Below are positions 1-7,846 of a stretch of DNA of 64,000 nucleotides, one piece after another (within the stretch, counting starts at the first letter, position 1; each line of letters opens with the position of its first letter). The notes under the pieces were generated by a model. That model had not been told where the DNA came from and did not search any database. It was given only the letters and a program-made list of their open reading frames with translations. This DNA comes from Bacteriovorax sp. BAL6_X (GTDB lineage: Bacteria; Bdellovibrionota; Bacteriovoracia; Bacteriovoracales; Bacteriovoracaceae), in the NCBI RefSeq assembly GCF_000443995.1, contig NZ_AUMC01000006.1, forward strand, positions 124,001 to 188,000, in the 5' to 3' direction. The position numbers were made by a program, and so were the translations under genes.

Positions 1-369
1 CATCCAGAGCGTGCACTTGAATTAGTTGAGAGCTTTAGCGCAGATGCCGATGAAAGGGAGCAAGTTATCGCAACTCAAACTCAACAGCACCTGGCCTTTG
101 TTGAAAACTACGGAATGTGTAGTGGATGCGGCTCGTGTGAATACCATCAAGACGTGGCCGAATTAATCGTTTATTATCAAAAAGGTGATATCGACTTCTT
201 TACTGAATTATATATTGGTATGCAGACAATACAATTTGCCATGGAATACTTTCTTTACGACTATATTCCAAGCGATCCAAAACTTGTTAAGCTTACGGCG
301 CCTTCCCTTATGCAAAACTGGCGTGAATTAATCTACAACTACGCTAAACTAAAGGCCCGTGAATTATAA
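1..369 (+). CDS. C-terminal part of an unknown protein with a CxxCxxC cluster (5' end outside window)
   Basis: The reading frame is open from the first base, so the gene begins upstream of the window; 122 codons precede the TAA at 367-369. An internal ATG at 115 is not needed as a start, because the frame continues leftward without a stop. The visible part is mostly acidic and helical-looking, with a compact cysteine cluster (MCSGCGSCEYH) that could ligate a metal or Fe-S cluster, followed by an aromatic-rich tail (ELYIGMQTIQFAMEYF). I do not recognise the family. A terminator-like hairpin overlaps the stop codon. Confidence 0.6.
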   Translation, partial: HPERALELVESFSADADEREQVIATQTQQHLAFVENYGMCSGCGSCEYHQDVAELIVYYQKGDIDFFTELYIGMQTIQFAMEYFLYDYIPSDPKLVKLTAPSLMQNWRELIYNYAKLKAREL

Positions 370-386
370 TAAGACACAGGCCTTTT
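351..386 (+). terminator. Rho-independent terminator-like hairpin overlapping a stop codon
   Basis: Bases 351-361 pair with 375-385 (AAAGGCC, one mismatch, GTG against CAC, mismatch, GGCCTTT), followed by a short T tract. It overlaps the stop at 367-369 and lies between convergent genes, so it may serve both directions. Confidence 0.5.
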
Positions 387-396
387 ATTAAATTAT

Positions 397-633
397 TTAG
401 TGATGACCGTGATCATCATCAGACTTATTATCTCCATGACCTTCACAGTCACATTCTGTCTCAGGTTTTCCACAATCATTGCACATCTCAACTTTTTTTC
501 TTCTGCGCTTTTTCTCCGTAGAACGTTTTTCATCTTTAGTTTCAATTACACTATTTAAATCAGTACTAGCAACGGAAGTTGCTGTGTAGCTTAAACTTCC
601 AAGTAAAAATGATACCATTAATAAAATTTTCAT
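397..633 (-). CDS. Small exported Cys/His-rich putative metal-binding protein
   Basis: A 78-residue protein with an N-terminal signal peptide (MKILLMVSFLLGSLSYTATS), a basic middle, a CNDCGKPETECDCEG cysteine cluster and an acidic His tail ending DDDHGHH. Composition is that expected of a periplasmic soft-metal or zinc chelator. It is last in the leftward efflux operon, 13 bases after the CzcA-type pump gene, with an AGGAGAAAAG ribosome site. A role in binding the exported cation in the periplasm is inferred from position and composition; no named family was recognised. Confidence 0.65.
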   Translation of the reverse strand: MKILLMVSFLLGSLSYTATSVASTDLNSVIETKDEKRSTEKKRRRKKVEMCNDCGKPETECDCEGHGDNKSDDDHGHH

Positions 634-646
634 AAACTTTTCTCCT

Positions 647-3600
647 TTAAATATTTTCTTGGTTAAATTTTAAAATCCACTTTTCTAAACTAGAATAAAA
701 AACAGGTATAACAATTAATGTTAGAATGGTTGAGGAAATGATTCCACCGATAATAACAGTGGCAAGAGGCCTTTGAACTTCAGCACCTAGGCCAGAAGCA
801 ATGGCCATCGGTAGAAATCCTAAGATATCAGTTAAGGCCGTCATCATAACAGGGCGAAGCCTCAAGAGTGCTCCAGATTTTATAACCTCTACACCAGTCA
901 TTCCCTTTTCTCTAAGGTTATTAAAGTTATTTACAAGTACTACTCCATTTAAAACGGCAATACCTGAAAGCGCAATAAATCCGACACCAGCAGAAACACT
1001 AAACGGAATCCCCTTAACGATCAATGCAATGACTCCCCCAACCAGGGCAAAAGGAACACATAAGAAGATTAGAACTGTTTCAAAAACATTTCTAAAAGCT
1101 GCATAAATCATAATGAGAACGAATACTAAGGCCAAAGGTCCAAGAATTGCCAATCGACTCTTTGCTTCGTTTAAATTCTTAAAATTACCTCCCCACTCCA
1201 TATAATAACCAGGTGGTAATTTAATTTTCTCTTCCACAGCTTTTTGAGCTTCTTTAACGAACGACTCAGTATCTCGCCCACGTGGATTAATTAAAACAGC
1301 AATTCTTCGCTTTGTTTCTTCTCGGCTGTAAGAACTATAATGATCTTTAAAATTAATTTCTGCAACATCTTCCAAAGGAATAGTAGAGCCTCCAGTAAGT
1401 CCTACGGGAAGTTGTTTAATTTCTTCAATGCTTTGTCTTTTGTAGTCACTTAATCGAACAATAATTGGGAACCTTTTCATACCTTCATAAAAAATTCCAA
1501 CTTGTTCACCGCCTATTGCTATTCCAACAGTCTCAAGCACTTCGGAGCTAGAAAGACCTAGCCCTTTAAGGACCTTATACTTTGGTCTTATGTCAAGAAC
1601 AGTCATTTTTCCCTTGGCCTCGAGTTCAACATCTCCCGCACCTTCAATCGACTGAATAACAGCTGCAATTTTTTCAGCTTCTGCTGTTAGAACTTCTTGA
1701 TCTTCTCCAAACACTTTTAAAGATACATCAGAGCGAGTTCCCTCCATAAGTTCATTAAAGCGCAATTGAATAGGTTGGCTGACAAGGATTCTTTGTCCTG
1801 GAGTTGTTGCCTCAAGTTGCTTTACGATATCGGCCACGATCTCTTCCTTAGGCCTTTTGGATTCAGGCTTAAGCATAATATAGCTATCTGAAATATTTGG
1901 TCCCATTGGATCCATTGAAATTTCGGCCGTTCCAATACGACTAAATACATGAGCAACTTCAGGTATATTCTTGATAATATTTTGCGACCTCTCCTCTAGT
2001 GCTACAGAATGATTTATACCAACCGATACAGGTCTAATCATTTGAACGGCAATGGAGCCTTCATTAAGAGTTGGCAAGAACTCTCCTCCAAGACGGCTAA
2101 AGAAGTAACTCCCACAAATGACAGCAGCAATAGCAAAAGTAAAGACAAGCTTTCGAGCCTTTAGAGAATAGTTTAAAACTGGTGAATAAACTCTTTCTAA
2201 CCATCTCATAAGAAGTGGTTCTTTATCTCTTACATCACCTTGTAAAAGAAGTGATCCCAGAGCTGGTACAAATGTAAAAGAAAGAGCTAAAGCAGCAAGC
2301 AGAGCAAATATAAAAGTAGATGCCATTGGAATAAACATCTTACCTTCAATGCCCACAAAGGCAAAGACTGGCAAGAAAACAACAACAATAATTAATTCAC
2401 CAAAACCTGCAGATTTTCTTATCTCCATTGTGGCCGTATGAATAGTATCTTTGATTTCATGTGAGGTAAGTTTACGCCCAAGTCCTTTAGAGCGCTCTTG
2501 TATATGCCTTACACAATTATCTAAAACAATAACAGCGCCATCAACTATAATACCGAAATCGAGTGCACCAAGACTAACGAGATTCCCAGAAATTCCATAT
2601 TTCCTCATAAGTATAAATGTAATGAGAAGAGAAATTGGAATTACGATAGCAGTAATAAGTGCGGCCCTTAAATTTCCTACTAAGAGAAATAAAATAACAA
2701 TAACGAGAGCTGCTCCCGTTAAAAGGTTGTGTTTAATCGTATCGAGAGTCGCATTAACAAGGCTGGAGCGATTATATAACGTTTCAATGTGATAGCCTTC
2801 AGGAAGTCCCTTCTTTATTTTTTCAATTTGCTCAGAAACGCGTAGACTTACATCCCTTGAGTTCTCACCTAAGAGCATAAGAACAGTACCTAGAACGACT
2901 TCACGTCCATTATGAAGTGCCGCTCCAGTTCGAAGTTCCTTACCAAACCCAACTTCAGCGATATCACTTATAGTAACGACTTCTAGATTTGCTAATCTCT
3001 TAACAGGAACATCTTTAATATCATCAAGAGATTCAAAAAGGGCCGACGCTTGAACAATAAATTGATCTGCAGTTTGTTCAACATAGCCCCCTCCAGCATT
3101 CTTATTAACACTAGCAATCGCATTTTCAATATCATCAAAGTGAAGCCCATACTTTGCCATTAGAGCAGGATCTGGACTGATATGATACTGTCTCTCATAT
3201 CCTCCGATTGTATTAACTTCAGCAATGCCTTTAACTGTCAGAAGTCTAGGTTTCACATACCAATCTTGGATCGCACGAATTTCAGTTAATTGCTTAAGTC
3301 GCTCATCACCTTGGGCAAAATCGTCGGCCTCGATAACATAGTGAAAAATTTCACCAAGGCCCGTACTAACTGGCCCAAGTACAGGCTCTACAAAGCTAGG
3401 AAGCTGGCCTGATATTGCCTGTAACCTTTCTGAAACAAGTTGCCTAGCTTTATAAATATCAGTTCCTTCAGCAAAGACAACAGTAACTTGAGAAAGACCA
3501 TAACGAGTTATTGAGCGAACTTGTGTTACACCAGGGACACCATTCATGGCCGTCTCCAACGGATATGTAACCGTTCTTTCTATTTCGTCTGGGCCACGGC

Positions 3601-3763
3601 CAGAAACTTGTGTATTAATTTGTACCTGAATATTTGTAATATCTGGTACCGCATCAATAGGTAGATGCTTAAAACTCTCCCAACCGGCAAACCCAATAAG
3701 AAAAGTTAATAAAATGACAACCCATCTATTATTAATAGAGAATCTAACAATTTTAGAAATCAT
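647..3763 (-). CDS. czcA: CzcA-type heavy-metal RND efflux pump
   Basis: A 1038-residue inner membrane proton/cation antiporter, normal length for heavy-metal efflux RND proteins. It shows the N-terminal TM1 followed by the porter domain (FKHLPIDAVPDITNIQVQ), the second half-repeat and twelve expected membrane spans. TM4 near residue 400 reads DFGIIVDGAVIVLDN, the DFG-x2-VDGAV form associated with the Zn/Co/Cd (HME1-type) branch rather than the AIG-x2-DAA form of Cu/Ag pumps. It is the fourth gene of a leftward operon with an outer membrane partner and a reduced adaptor gene immediately upstream, and a His-rich peptide gene downstream. Substrate assignment to Zn/Co/Cd is inference from the TM4 motif. 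Confidence 0.93.
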   Translation of the reverse strand: MISKIVRFSINNRWVVILLTFLIGFAGWESFKHLPIDAVPDITNIQVQINTQVSGRGPDEIERTVTYPLETAMNGVPGVTQVRSITRYGLSQVTVVFAEGTDIYKARQLVSERLQAISGQLPSFVEPVLGPVSTGLGEIFHYVIEADDFAQGDERLKQLTEIRAIQDWYVKPRLLTVKGIAEVNTIGGYERQYHISPDPALMAKYGLHFDDIENAIASVNKNAGGGYVEQTADQFIVQASALFESLDDIKDVPVKRLANLEVVTISDIAEVGFGKELRTGAALHNGREVVLGTVLMLLGENSRDVSLRVSEQIEKIKKGLPEGYHIETLYNRSSLVNATLDTIKHNLLTGAALVIVILFLLVGNLRAALITAIVIPISLLITFILMRKYGISGNLVSLGALDFGIIVDGAVIVLDNCVRHIQERSKGLGRKLTSHEIKDTIHTATMEIRKSAGFGELIIVVVFLPVFAFVGIEGKMFIPMASTFIFALLAALALSFTFVPALGSLLLQGDVRDKEPLLMRWLERVYSPVLNYSLKARKLVFTFAIAAVICGSYFFSRLGGEFLPTLNEGSIAVQMIRPVSVGINHSVALEERSQNIIKNIPEVAHVFSRIGTAEISMDPMGPNISDSYIMLKPESKRPKEEIVADIVKQLEATTPGQRILVSQPIQLRFNELMEGTRSDVSLKVFGEDQEVLTAEAEKIAAVIQSIEGAGDVELEAKGKMTVLDIRPKYKVLKGLGLSSSEVLETVGIAIGGEQVGIFYEGMKRFPIIVRLSDYKRQSIEEIKQLPVGLTGGSTIPLEDVAEINFKDHYSSYSREETKRRIAVLINPRGRDTESFVKEAQKAVEEKIKLPPGYYMEWGGNFKNLNEAKSRLAILGPLALVFVLIMIYAAFRNVFETVLIFLCVPFALVGGVIALIVKGIPFSVSAGVGFIALSGIAVLNGVVLVNNFNNLREKGMTGVEVIKSGALLRLRPVMMTALTDILGFLPMAIASGLGAEVQRPLATVIIGGIISSTILTLIVIPVFYSSLEKWILKFNQENI

Positions 3764-3775
3764 TTTATCCTCCTC

Positions 3776-4189
3776 TTAGTGCGCACAAGAGTCGACAGTA
3801 TCAGAATTTAAGTCAGCATCTGTCATTCTTAAAAATGTCACACCACTAATGGCCACCAAATCTTGTGCCTCTAGATCAACAGATCTAATCGTCACAGTAT
3901 TCTTCGTCTGACTGAGAACCTTTACAAGTACAAGTGTTATCCAATTATCCCATTTACGATAGACGCCAGTAGAATACTTAATTCTAACAAGAGCACTCTT
4001 AGGAACAACCCATGGACCACTTCCTTTTATTGGTGAAAACTTTATCCCCAAGTTGTTGATGGCCTTATCACTTAATTTAAACCCATCTTCTTTTGTAAAC
4101 GCTGTGACTGCCCCACCTTTCTTTAATTCAACAGTAGTCTCACTACCAAATATGATAAAAGAAAATAATAATACAATTATATATTTCAT
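3776..4189 (-). CDS. Very short RND membrane-fusion (adaptor) protein remnant, CzcB-like C-terminal region
   Basis: A 137-residue protein with a signal peptide (MKYIIVLLFSFIIFGS). After about 50 residues the sequence VPKSALVRIKYSTGVYRKW and then VSGVTFLRMTDADL-like text (AISGVTFLRMTDADLN) match the beta-barrel/membrane-proximal end of RND adaptors (VPxSAVV...GVFV...GLxxGDxVVxxGAFxL). The long alpha-hairpin, lipoyl domain and first barrel half of normal adaptors of about 350-450 residues are absent. It overlaps the upstream TolC-type gene by 4 nt and is 12 nt from the czcA gene, so it occupies the adaptor slot of the operon. It ends in DSCAH, possibly metal-binding. It may be a functional mini-adaptor or a degenerate one. 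Confidence 0.65.
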   Translation of the reverse strand: MKYIIVLLFSFIIFGSETTVELKKGGAVTAFTKEDGFKLSDKAINNLGIKFSPIKGSGPWVVPKSALVRIKYSTGVYRKWDNWITLVLVKVLSQTKNTVTIRSVDLEAQDLVAISGVTFLRMTDADLNSDTVDSCAH

Positions 4190-5463
4190 AAACTTACCTC
4201 AAAAATTTTTCCGTCATACATATAGATATTCCATAGCGCTTTAACTGCGGTTAACTCTCTATGATTACGACTTTTTAAATAACTATCTTTTTGTTTGAGT
4301 GAATCCAAGAAGGTTGAACTTGAAACGACTCCCCTTTGGTAAAGCCTTTCGATACGCTTATGCTTCTTTTCAATCACATCCTGTTTTAGAGTTTTTGATA
4401 AAATCCGAGTAGAACTTTCATAGACTTGCAATTGTTCATAACGTTCGTGATTTTCTTCGGCCCTTGTTAACTTAATATTTCTTTGGGAACGTAAAAGCTC
4501 ACTTCGTGCGTGGGCCTTTCCACCTCCATTGACCTGGAAAAGAGGAATCGGAATTTGCAGATTAACTCCTAATTTCTTTACTTCCTCACTCCCATCTTTA
4601 TCAACACTAAAAGATGGCCCAATTTGTAAATCTGGCCATGCTTGCGCCTTTTGATCATTTAACTTAACAGTAGCAAGTTGAGAAAGAGACTTTAATTTTT
4701 TCAGTTCAGGAGAATCTTTACCAGTGCCTTCGTCAGAAACTTTAGGCCAAGACTTAACAGCTCTTGGCAAATAAGGGTAAATCTCTTTAAAAGAATGTCC
4801 TGTTGCTATGTGAAAGAAGTGTTCGAGTTTTCTCTCTTCTTCAAATAGCTCAGACTCATTAACCTTTGCTTCTTCAAATGCAATTTCAAAAAGTGTTAAA
4901 GAAGCTTCTTGTTCGGCCGCCAAACGTGGCAGTTTTTTCAATTGTCCTATCACTTTTTCAAATGCCATTAATGTTTCCGCTAACACTCGCTTTTCATCAA
5001 CAACTTGACGAAGTCGATAAAGATTTAAAATTGTATTCATTTTTATTTGAGACTTTATGGCCTCGGCACTTGCCTGGGCCTGCAGATGATATGCCTTTGC
5101 GGTCCCTGTTTTAGCACTATTTTTACCACCTAACTGAATTGTGAAAGTTAGATTAGTTTCAAGCTCTGATGTCTTCTCGCCATTATTATCACCTTGTACA
5201 TATCTAGCTGATATTTTCGGATTAGGATATTGGCCAGCCTTGTCTTCGAGTAAGGCCGCTGATGAAACTTTCCCTTCTTGTCGTTTCACACTAGGATGAA
5301 AGCTTAACGCACAATTTATAATGTCTTGTGTACTCTTAGGTAATGAACATTCCTTGTGGGCACCATGGATATGGCGATTTCTTTTATGTTCTCGAACTTC
5401 GCCAGAGCCTAAGGCCATAAAGGAAAAGTGCATACCAAGAATTACTAGTATGATCTTTTTCAT
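4186..5463 (-). CDS. czcC: TolC/CzcC family outer membrane efflux protein
   Basis: A 425-residue exported protein (signal peptide MKKIILVILGMHFSFMALGS) followed by a His-rich stretch (HKRNRHIHGAHKEC) and two outer membrane efflux protein repeats. The first repeat has the typical LxxHPxV-like entry (INCALSFHPSVKRQEG) and NPKISARYVQGD; the second carries LKKLKSLSQLATVKLNDQKA then WPDLQIGPSFSVDKDG. This is the usual length and architecture of CzcC-type channel subunits. It is the second gene of the leftward efflux operon and overlaps the next gene by 4 nt. The His-rich insertion right after the signal peptide is unusual and fits metal sensing or buffering. Confidence 0.87.
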   Translation of the reverse strand: MKKIILVILGMHFSFMALGSGEVREHKRNRHIHGAHKECSLPKSTQDIINCALSFHPSVKRQEGKVSSAALLEDKAGQYPNPKISARYVQGDNNGEKTSELETNLTFTIQLGGKNSAKTGTAKAYHLQAQASAEAIKSQIKMNTILNLYRLRQVVDEKRVLAETLMAFEKVIGQLKKLPRLAAEQEASLTLFEIAFEEAKVNESELFEEERKLEHFFHIATGHSFKEIYPYLPRAVKSWPKVSDEGTGKDSPELKKLKSLSQLATVKLNDQKAQAWPDLQIGPSFSVDKDGSEEVKKLGVNLQIPIPLFQVNGGGKAHARSELLRSQRNIKLTRAEENHERYEQLQVYESSTRILSKTLKQDVIEKKHKRIERLYQRGVVSSSTFLDSLKQKDSYLKSRNHRELTAVKALWNIYMYDGKIFEVSL

Positions 5464-5511
5464 ATTATACTCTTTGATAATTAATTAAAATTTGAACTAC
5501 TTAAATATAAA

Positions 5512-5874
5512 TTAAGAAAAAAGAGGTGGCTTATAGGCCTGATCTGGAAATGGGGAATTATAATTAATGGGAATTTCCCATTCTTGTGTATTTAAAAAAG
5601 GTAATCCCGAACACATTACGTGACTATCATTAAGGGATACGATCGAAATTGAAACACATGAACAAAGCTTTTTACAGCAATCAGCATCTTCATCACGATC
5701 CTCACCTCGACAATCTTCGCAATCGTCAGTTTCAAAGATCCCAATATTTGTAGGATGCATATGAGAGTCTTGAGTCTTAAATGAATTCATCTCAGAATTA
5801 ACATTACTTACTTCAATTCCTGAAGTATTTAAGAATGTGAAAATAGAGAGTAAATACAAAAACCTTACAAGCAT
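5512..5874 (-). CDS. CzcI/CopL-like exported Cys/His-rich protein, first gene of efflux operon
   Basis: A 120-residue protein if the ATG at 5874 is used; a GTG five codons upstream (5889) is also in frame but lies inside a predicted -10 box. It has a hydrophobic signal (MLVRFLYLLSIFTFLNTSG), a central acidic/Cys segment (CEDCRGEDRDEDADCCKKLC) and a short Pro-rich end (PDQAYKPPLFS). This layout, with a terminal proline/aromatic tail, resembles the small regulatory or metal-binding proteins (CzcI, CopL/DUF2946-like) that head czc and cop operons. The likeness is by composition and position only. No ribosome-binding site is visible before 5874. Confidence 0.6.
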   Translation of the reverse strand: MLVRFLYLLSIFTFLNTSGIEVSNVNSEMNSFKTQDSHMHPTNIGIFETDDCEDCRGEDRDEDADCCKKLCSCVSISIVSLNDSHVMCSGLPFLNTQEWEIPINYNSPFPDQAYKPPLFS

Positions 5875-5880
5875 AGTCAG

Positions 5881-5908
5881 ATTATACACACAACAAAAGT
5901 AAATGCAA
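5881..5908 (-). promoter_or_regulatory. Promoter of the metal efflux operon (predicted near-leaderless start)
   Basis: On the minus strand a -35 TTGCAT (5908-5903), 16-base spacer and a perfect -10 TATAAT (5886-5881) lie six bases before the ATG at 5874. The expected transcription start would fall on or next to that ATG, implying a leaderless first message. Confidence 0.5.
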
Positions 5909-5941
5909 ACCAGTAAACCATGCCACGCATCAACTTACAAG

Positions 5942-5964
5942 TTCTATCTTTAAGCTAGATAGAA
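5942..5964. promoter_or_regulatory. Perfect inverted repeat in divergent promoter region (putative operator)
   Basis: TTCTATCT (5942-5949) and AGATAGAA (5957-5964) form a perfect 8-bp inverted repeat with a 7-base spacer. It lies between two divergent promoters and directly abuts the -35 of the rightward one, as a regulator site would. It could serve the rightward gene, the efflux operon or both; the binding protein is not identifiable from this window. Confidence 0.45.
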
Positions 5965-5993
5965 TTGCATAAACTAAAACTCCTTAATATTAT
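5965..5993 (+). promoter_or_regulatory. Promoter of the exported protein gene at 6021
   Basis: TTGCAT at 5965-5970, a 17-base spacer, and TATTAT at 5988-5993 give a plausible housekeeping promoter about 20 bases before an AAGGAG ribosome site and the ATG at 6021. Confidence 0.5.
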
Positions 5994-6020
5994 TAATAAG
6001 ATTATAAAAAGGAGTTTATA

Positions 6021-6578
6021 ATGAAAGTACTAATTAGTTTACTAATGCTTCTGCCTGCTTTCGGTGCAGGACTACAGATTGGAAACGAGCTAACTTCTAA
6101 TCCTGTTGAAGGTAGTATCCGCTTAACTTGTAATGAGAGAAACCAACACGAAATTCGCCATGTAAATTGTAGTGCCAATTACCTAAGTCCATCAGAATTT
6201 TCGCGCTTTGTTTTAGAAGAAGGTGAAAAAGTCGATGCAGACGAAGTAACTCTATACTACAAAGATCACAAAGGACGCAAGAAATCGAAGTCATCTTCAT
6301 TTGATGCTGAAAAAGGTGAAAGTTCAAAGAAGTTCAATCTTTGGATCTACACTCTACTTCAAAGGCCACTACTTAACTACTACGGTGAAAATGAAATCGA
6401 GTACAAACTAGAAAAAAATGGACGCGAAGTTGCAACTGGAAAGTTCATTGTTAATGTTGAAAAACAAGACACAAAGTACTGCCAAAGTGCAAGCTACTGG
6501 TCAAGCAATATGGATGACTGTCGCTTCCCACAAAACTTCTGTGCTCGCTATTTCCGCGATTACAACTACTGCCAATAA
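6021..6578 (+). CDS. Exported protein of unknown function
   Basis: A 185-residue protein with a signal peptide (MKVLISLLMLLPAFGAG) and a strong AAAAAGGAG ribosome site. The mature part is rich in charged and Ser/Lys residues (KDHKGRKKSKSSSFDAEKGE), then beta-like segments, and ends with a six-Cys-containing tail region (YCQSASYWSSNMDDC, FCARYFRDYNYCQ) likely disulfide bonded in the periplasm or outside. I recognise no family. It has its own promoter with an adjacent inverted repeat and its own terminator, so it is monocistronic. Confidence 0.75.
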   Translation: MKVLISLLMLLPAFGAGLQIGNELTSNPVEGSIRLTCNERNQHEIRHVNCSANYLSPSEFSRFVLEEGEKVDADEVTLYYKDHKGRKKSKSSSFDAEKGESSKKFNLWIYTLLQRPLLNYYGENEIEYKLEKNGREVATGKFIVNVEKQDTKYCQSASYWSSNMDDCRFPQNFCARYFRDYNYCQ

Positions 6579-6591
6579 AAAAGTAAAATAC

Positions 6592-6617
6592 AAAGCCTCC
6601 GTTCGGAGGCTTTTTTT
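6592..6617 (+). terminator. Rho-independent terminator
   Basis: AAAGCCTCC (6592-6600), loop GTTC, GGAGGCTTT (6605-6613) and a T tract to 6617, starting 14 bases after the stop of the exported protein gene. Confidence 0.85.
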
Positions 6618-6628
6618 ATTCTATGATT

Positions 6629-6952
6629 TCAATTTTGAGTTGCCCAACGAAAGCCAGTATACCCTACAGGACAGAGTAAACTCTTATTCAAAGGGGGCAA
6701 TCATTCAACTTTACACTAAATTTATCTTGCATATCTTTTAAAATATTTACACAATCTGACTCAAAGTCGTAAAATTTCTTTCTCTACAGGATAAGGAAAA
6801 ATATCTGTATCCCCATATCTTGCAATATTTTTCAATGCTAGTTTAAAACTATCTTCCATAACTTTCCCCTTAATTTCTAAAATAAAGTTAATATATTTCT
6901 CGGTACAAAAGCGATGATCTATAAGAAAATTTACAAATTTTAGGTCATGCAA
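6629..6952 (-). pseudogene. Frameshifted N-terminal remnant of a reverse transcriptase (DRT/UG-like)
   Basis: From the ATG at 6952 the first frame reads about 63 codons and includes FKLALKNIARYGDTDIFPYP before a stop at 6761. Shifting frame around 6770-6775 continues the protein as FYDFESDCVNILKDMQDKF up to a stop at 6688; a second shift in the C5 run near 6693 continues as NKSLLCPVGYTGFRWATQN up to a stop at 6629. The ordered segments DTDIFPYP... and PVGYTGFRWATQ match, from memory, the N-terminal region of bacterial RNA-directed DNA polymerases of the Abi/UG (defence-associated) class. The polymerase palm with its YxDD motif is missing. Each shift sits near a homopolymer, so decay by small indels (or sequencing error) plus deletion is the simplest reading. 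RT identity is fairly likely; the subclass is uncertain. Confidence 0.55.
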
Positions 6953-7144
6953 AAGAAGCTTTAGTATACTAATGATATTACAAGAACACTCAATAAAAAG
7001 CTAACTGATATAGAGCCTTACTTAATCAGCAGCAAAAAGAATCTTAAATTAATCCCCTAATTGCTTTGTCACTGGGCATACAAAACTGTACCAATAATTA
7101 ACACAACAAGAACAAAACCTCTGACATATGTTTATTCATACTTA

Positions 7145-7846
7145 TTAATTACATTTATCTTCTTTAACTTCCTCTAACCCCTTAGGAACAATTCGATAAA
7201 TCATATGTGCAACAAAACCACTACACATAATTAAAGCTGAAGTAACTTTAGACAAACAAGGTACAGTGAAAAGATATATTCCCAGAACCAGTAACAAAAA
7301 TGCAGCAATCAATAAAGTTCTATCTAGTCTAACAGGAACCATCCCCTTATACTTCATTTCACACACACCACAAGTTTGAGGTACTTTAACTGCATGTACC
7401 CAAGAAATTGTTCTTGTCTTACAATTTGGACATGCAAGAATCGTGAAATCTTTAAATCGTGGCTCCTTAACAAGCCTTAAATCACCATCAAACTCAGTTG
7501 GTATGCCCCACTTCTCATACTGTCGGGAAACGATATAAATAAAGAAAAACAAAAGAGCCAAGACCAAATAAATTATCAAAATTATATATATTCCCTTCTG
7601 TGTATCAAGTAACAAGAAGCTAAACATAAAGCAACATAAGAGATAAGCAATAAGAAGTGTATTCTTATCCCTCTCTTTTTTATCAGTTATCTTGTTTGAG
7701 TATTTTGAGATTAGCTTAACTGTGTAATTTACGAAGATAGAGATAAGCAAATTTATTATCAAAAGTATAAATAGATCATGATGTAAAAACTCAGGTGTGA
7801 ATTGTTTTATTATTTCGATTAAGTTTTCAAAAAAATTAAATATCAT
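7145..7846 (-). CDS. Membrane protein with a central zinc ribbon
   Basis: A 233-residue protein with about three N-terminal membrane helices (LFILLIINLLISIFV; LLIAYLLCCFMFSFLLL; IYIILIIYLVLALLFFF), a soluble segment carrying a four-Cys zinc ribbon (ACPNCKT ... TCGVCEMKYKG, residues about 135-165), and two C-terminal helices. Its start overlaps the stop of the TerB-like gene upstream by 4 nt (ATGA), so the two are translationally coupled. The family is not recognised. It sits between a reverse transcriptase remnant and TerB-like gene, a neighbourhood compatible with stress or defence, but that is inference. Confidence 0.7.
   Translation of the reverse strand: MIFNFFENLIEIIKQFTPEFLHHDLFILLIINLLISIFVNYTVKLISKYSNKITDKKERDKNTLLIAYLLCCFMFSFLLLDTQKGIYIILIIYLVLALLFFFIYIVSRQYEKWGIPTEFDGDLRLVKEPRFKDFTILACPNCKTRTISWVHAVKVPQTCGVCEMKYKGMVPVRLDRTLLIAAFLLLVLGIYLFTVPCLSKVTSALIMCSGFVAHMIYRIVPKGLEEVKEDKCN

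Noticed and set aside
6418-6741. Rightward open frame of about 107 codons across the terminator at 6592
   Set aside because: It overlaps the exported-protein gene in another frame, passes through a terminator and the RT remnant, and has no start signal.
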